DNA of 6,151 nt from JAAAPF01 sp046541805 (GTDB lineage: Bacteria > Pseudomonadota > Alphaproteobacteria > Geminicoccales > Geminicoccaceae): assembly GCA_046541805.1 (NCBI GenBank), contig JBKHCM010000153.1:1-6151 (forward strand), given 5' to 3'. This document shows positions 5,034-6,151 of this stretch, piece by piece. The notes below the pieces were generated by a model. That model did not search any database. It was given only the letters and a program-made list of their open reading frames with translations, and was not told where the DNA came from. The translations under genes and the position numbers were made by a program. The number at the start of each line of letters is the position of its first letter. Position 1 is the first letter of the stretch.

Positions 5034-6151
5034 GGCCGCGCCTCCACCGCGATCGCGCCGCCGCCGTCGAGCGTCAAATGGCAGATGGCGAGAGGGGTAC
5101 GCGCCGCCAGCCGTTCGAGGACGACGCCGGCGAGCTCCGGCAGCAGCTCGTGGGTGAGCCGTGCGTCGATGGCGCGCGCGCCGGTCTCGGCGAAGGCGGC
5201 TTGCCGTACGAGCGCCTCGACGACGGCGGCGTCGTAGGTCAGCTCGACGTCGTGCACGGTGGCGAAGCGGTCCTGGATGCGGGCGAGCTTGAGCCGGGCG
5301 ATGGCGGCGAGTTCGTCCTCGCCGAGCGCGCGGAAAGGCACCACCACCAGGCGGCCGAGGAACGCGTCGGCGAAGTGGCGCCGAAGCTCCGGGCGGATCG
5401 CCGCGGCGAGATCGTCCGCGCCGGTGGCGGCGGCGATGCGCTCGGCGGCGACGTTGGAGGTCATCAGGATCAGCGTGTTGGAAAAGTCGACGAGCTGGCC
5501 GTCGGTGTCCTCCAGCATCCCGCGGTCGAACACCTGATAGAACAGCTCGAGCACGTCGCGATGGGCCTTCTCCACCTCGTCGAGCAGCAGCACCGCATAG
5601 GGCCGGCGGCGCACGGCCTCGGTCAGCACCCCGCCCTTGCCGTGGCCGACATAGCCGGGCGGCGCGCCCTTGAGCTGCGAGACCGTGTGCGCCTCCTGGT
5701 ATTCGCTGAGGTTGATCGTCACCAGCGACTGCGGCCCACCGAAGAAGAGCTCGGCGAGCGCCAGCGCCGTCTCGGTCTTGCCGACGCCGCTCGGGCCGGT
5801 CAGCAGGAAGACGCCGGCCGGGCGCTGCGGCTCGCCGAGCTGGGCGTGATAGGTGCGAACGCGGCGGCAGAGCGCGTCGAGCGCCGCGTCCTGGCCGACG
5901 ATGCGCGCCTTCAGCCGGTCGAGCAGCGTCGCCGCGGCGGTGGCGCTGTCGGCGAGCACCTGGCCGGCGGGAATGCCGGTCCAGTCGGCGACGACCTCGG
6001 CGACGGCGCGCTCGTCGACCTCGGCGGCGACGAGCCGGCCGGCGTCCTCCTGCAGCACCTCCAGCTGCAGGCGCAGCGACTTGAGCTCGTGGCCGGTGTC
6101 GTCGGCGTCGGCCTCGCCGGCGGCGAGCCGCGCCTCGGCGGCGCGGATCGC
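5030..6151 (-). CDS. clpV: Type VI secretion AAA+ ATPase ClpV/TssH, C-terminal part (5' end outside the window)
   Basis: ClpV (TssH) is the cytoplasmic AAA+ unfoldase that extracts and recycles the contracted T6SS sheath. The reading frame is open from base 6151, so the start and the first nucleotide-binding domain lie outside. The visible 373 residues begin with the helical end of the middle domain and the linker VVADWTGIP. The second ATPase domain follows: Walker A GPSGVGKT (fragment residues 119-126), pore loop GYVG (166-169), Walker B VLLLDE (187-192), sensor-1 LILMTSN ending at N233, an arginine-finger-like FLGRL (R267) and sensor-2 TGAR (324-326). The sequence LGRLVVVPF and the ending GARAID...LLPEL resemble ClpV rather than the housekeeping chaperone ClpB, and the adjacent vgrG supports this. 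All motifs look intact. Its TGA overlaps the vgrG start (TTGA), so the two are probably co-transcribed and translationally coupled. A ClpB paralogue is the only real alternative. Confidence 0.95.
   Translation of the reverse strand, partial: AIRAAEARLAAGEADADDTGHELKSLRLQLEVLQEDAGRLVAAEVDERAVAEVVADWTGIPAGQVLADSATAAATLLDRLKARIVGQDAALDALCRRVRTYHAQLGEPQRPAGVFLLTGPSGVGKTETALALAELFFGGPQSLVTINLSEYQEAHTVSQLKGAPPGYVGHGKGGVLTEAVRRRPYAVLLLDEVEKAHRDVLELFYQVFDRGMLEDTDGQLVDFSNTLILMTSNVAAERIAAATGADDLAAAIRPELRRHFADAFLGRLVVVPFRALGEDELAAIARLKLARIQDRFATVHDVELTYDAAVVEALVRQAAFAETGARAIDARLTHELLPELAGVVLERLAARTPLAICHLTLDGGGAIAVEARP
5041..5045 (-). promoter_or_regulatory. Ribosome binding site fixing the TTG start of vgrG
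   Basis: On the minus strand GGTGGAGG lies inside the last codons of clpV, with the GGAGG core seven bases before a TTG at 5033-5031. This strong Shine-Dalgarno match, the TTGA stop/start overlap and the lack of a nearby ATG or GTG in frame support TTG as the true vgrG start. The peptide that follows (MSAVRGTAAASLRL) looks like a normal VgrG beginning. Confidence 0.7.

Noticed and set aside
1..6151. CRISPR arrays, tRNA/rRNA genes, insertion sequences
   Set aside because: No direct-repeat spacer pattern, cloverleaf-like segment, transposase or paired terminal inverted repeats could be seen.

Overview
The window is GC-rich, high-GC-codon DNA. It carries the downstream end of a type VI secretion system (T6SS) locus, and every convincing intact gene is on the minus strand. 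The composition, the ClpV/VgrG/PAAR gene set and a PuuE-like deacetylase remnant at the left edge suggest a high-GC proteobacterium. An alphaproteobacterium is my best guess, but that is inference.

Read in the direction of transcription (right to left), the layout is as follows. The C-terminal part of the T6SS sheath-disassembly ATPase ClpV/TssH (5030-6151) enters from the right edge. It overlaps the spike gene vgrG/tssI (3150-5033) at a TTGA junction. vgrG overlaps a MORN-variant repeat protein gene (2530-3150) at a TGATG junction. A 67-base gap holds a terminator- or attenuator-like hairpin. A 187-residue unidentified protein (1899-2462) follows and overlaps, at an ATGA junction, a 436-residue protein (592-1902) that joins a DUF4157 metallopeptidase-like domain (HELAH) to a C-terminal ADP-ribosyltransferase-like toxin domain (R...STT...QRE). 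A 95-residue PAAR spike-tip protein (286-573) closes the cluster. The first ~285 bases contain no intact gene, but on the plus strand they hold what looks like the decayed C-terminal end of a PuuE/polysaccharide-deacetylase gene, with a frameshift and no stop codon of its own.

The genes make sense as a delivery module. VgrG and PAAR form the puncturing tip, ClpV recycles the sheath, and the DUF4157-ADP-ribosyltransferase protein is the likely toxic cargo. The MORN-like protein and the 187-residue protein are candidates for adaptor, immunity or second-effector roles; the sequence does not decide which. The most interesting element is the DUF4157-ADP-ribosyltransferase effector: the DUF4157 architecture is best known from extracellular contractile injection systems, but here it lies between vgrG and PAAR genes. 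Part of its toxin region has a much lower GC content than the surrounding DNA, suggesting a separately acquired toxin tail.
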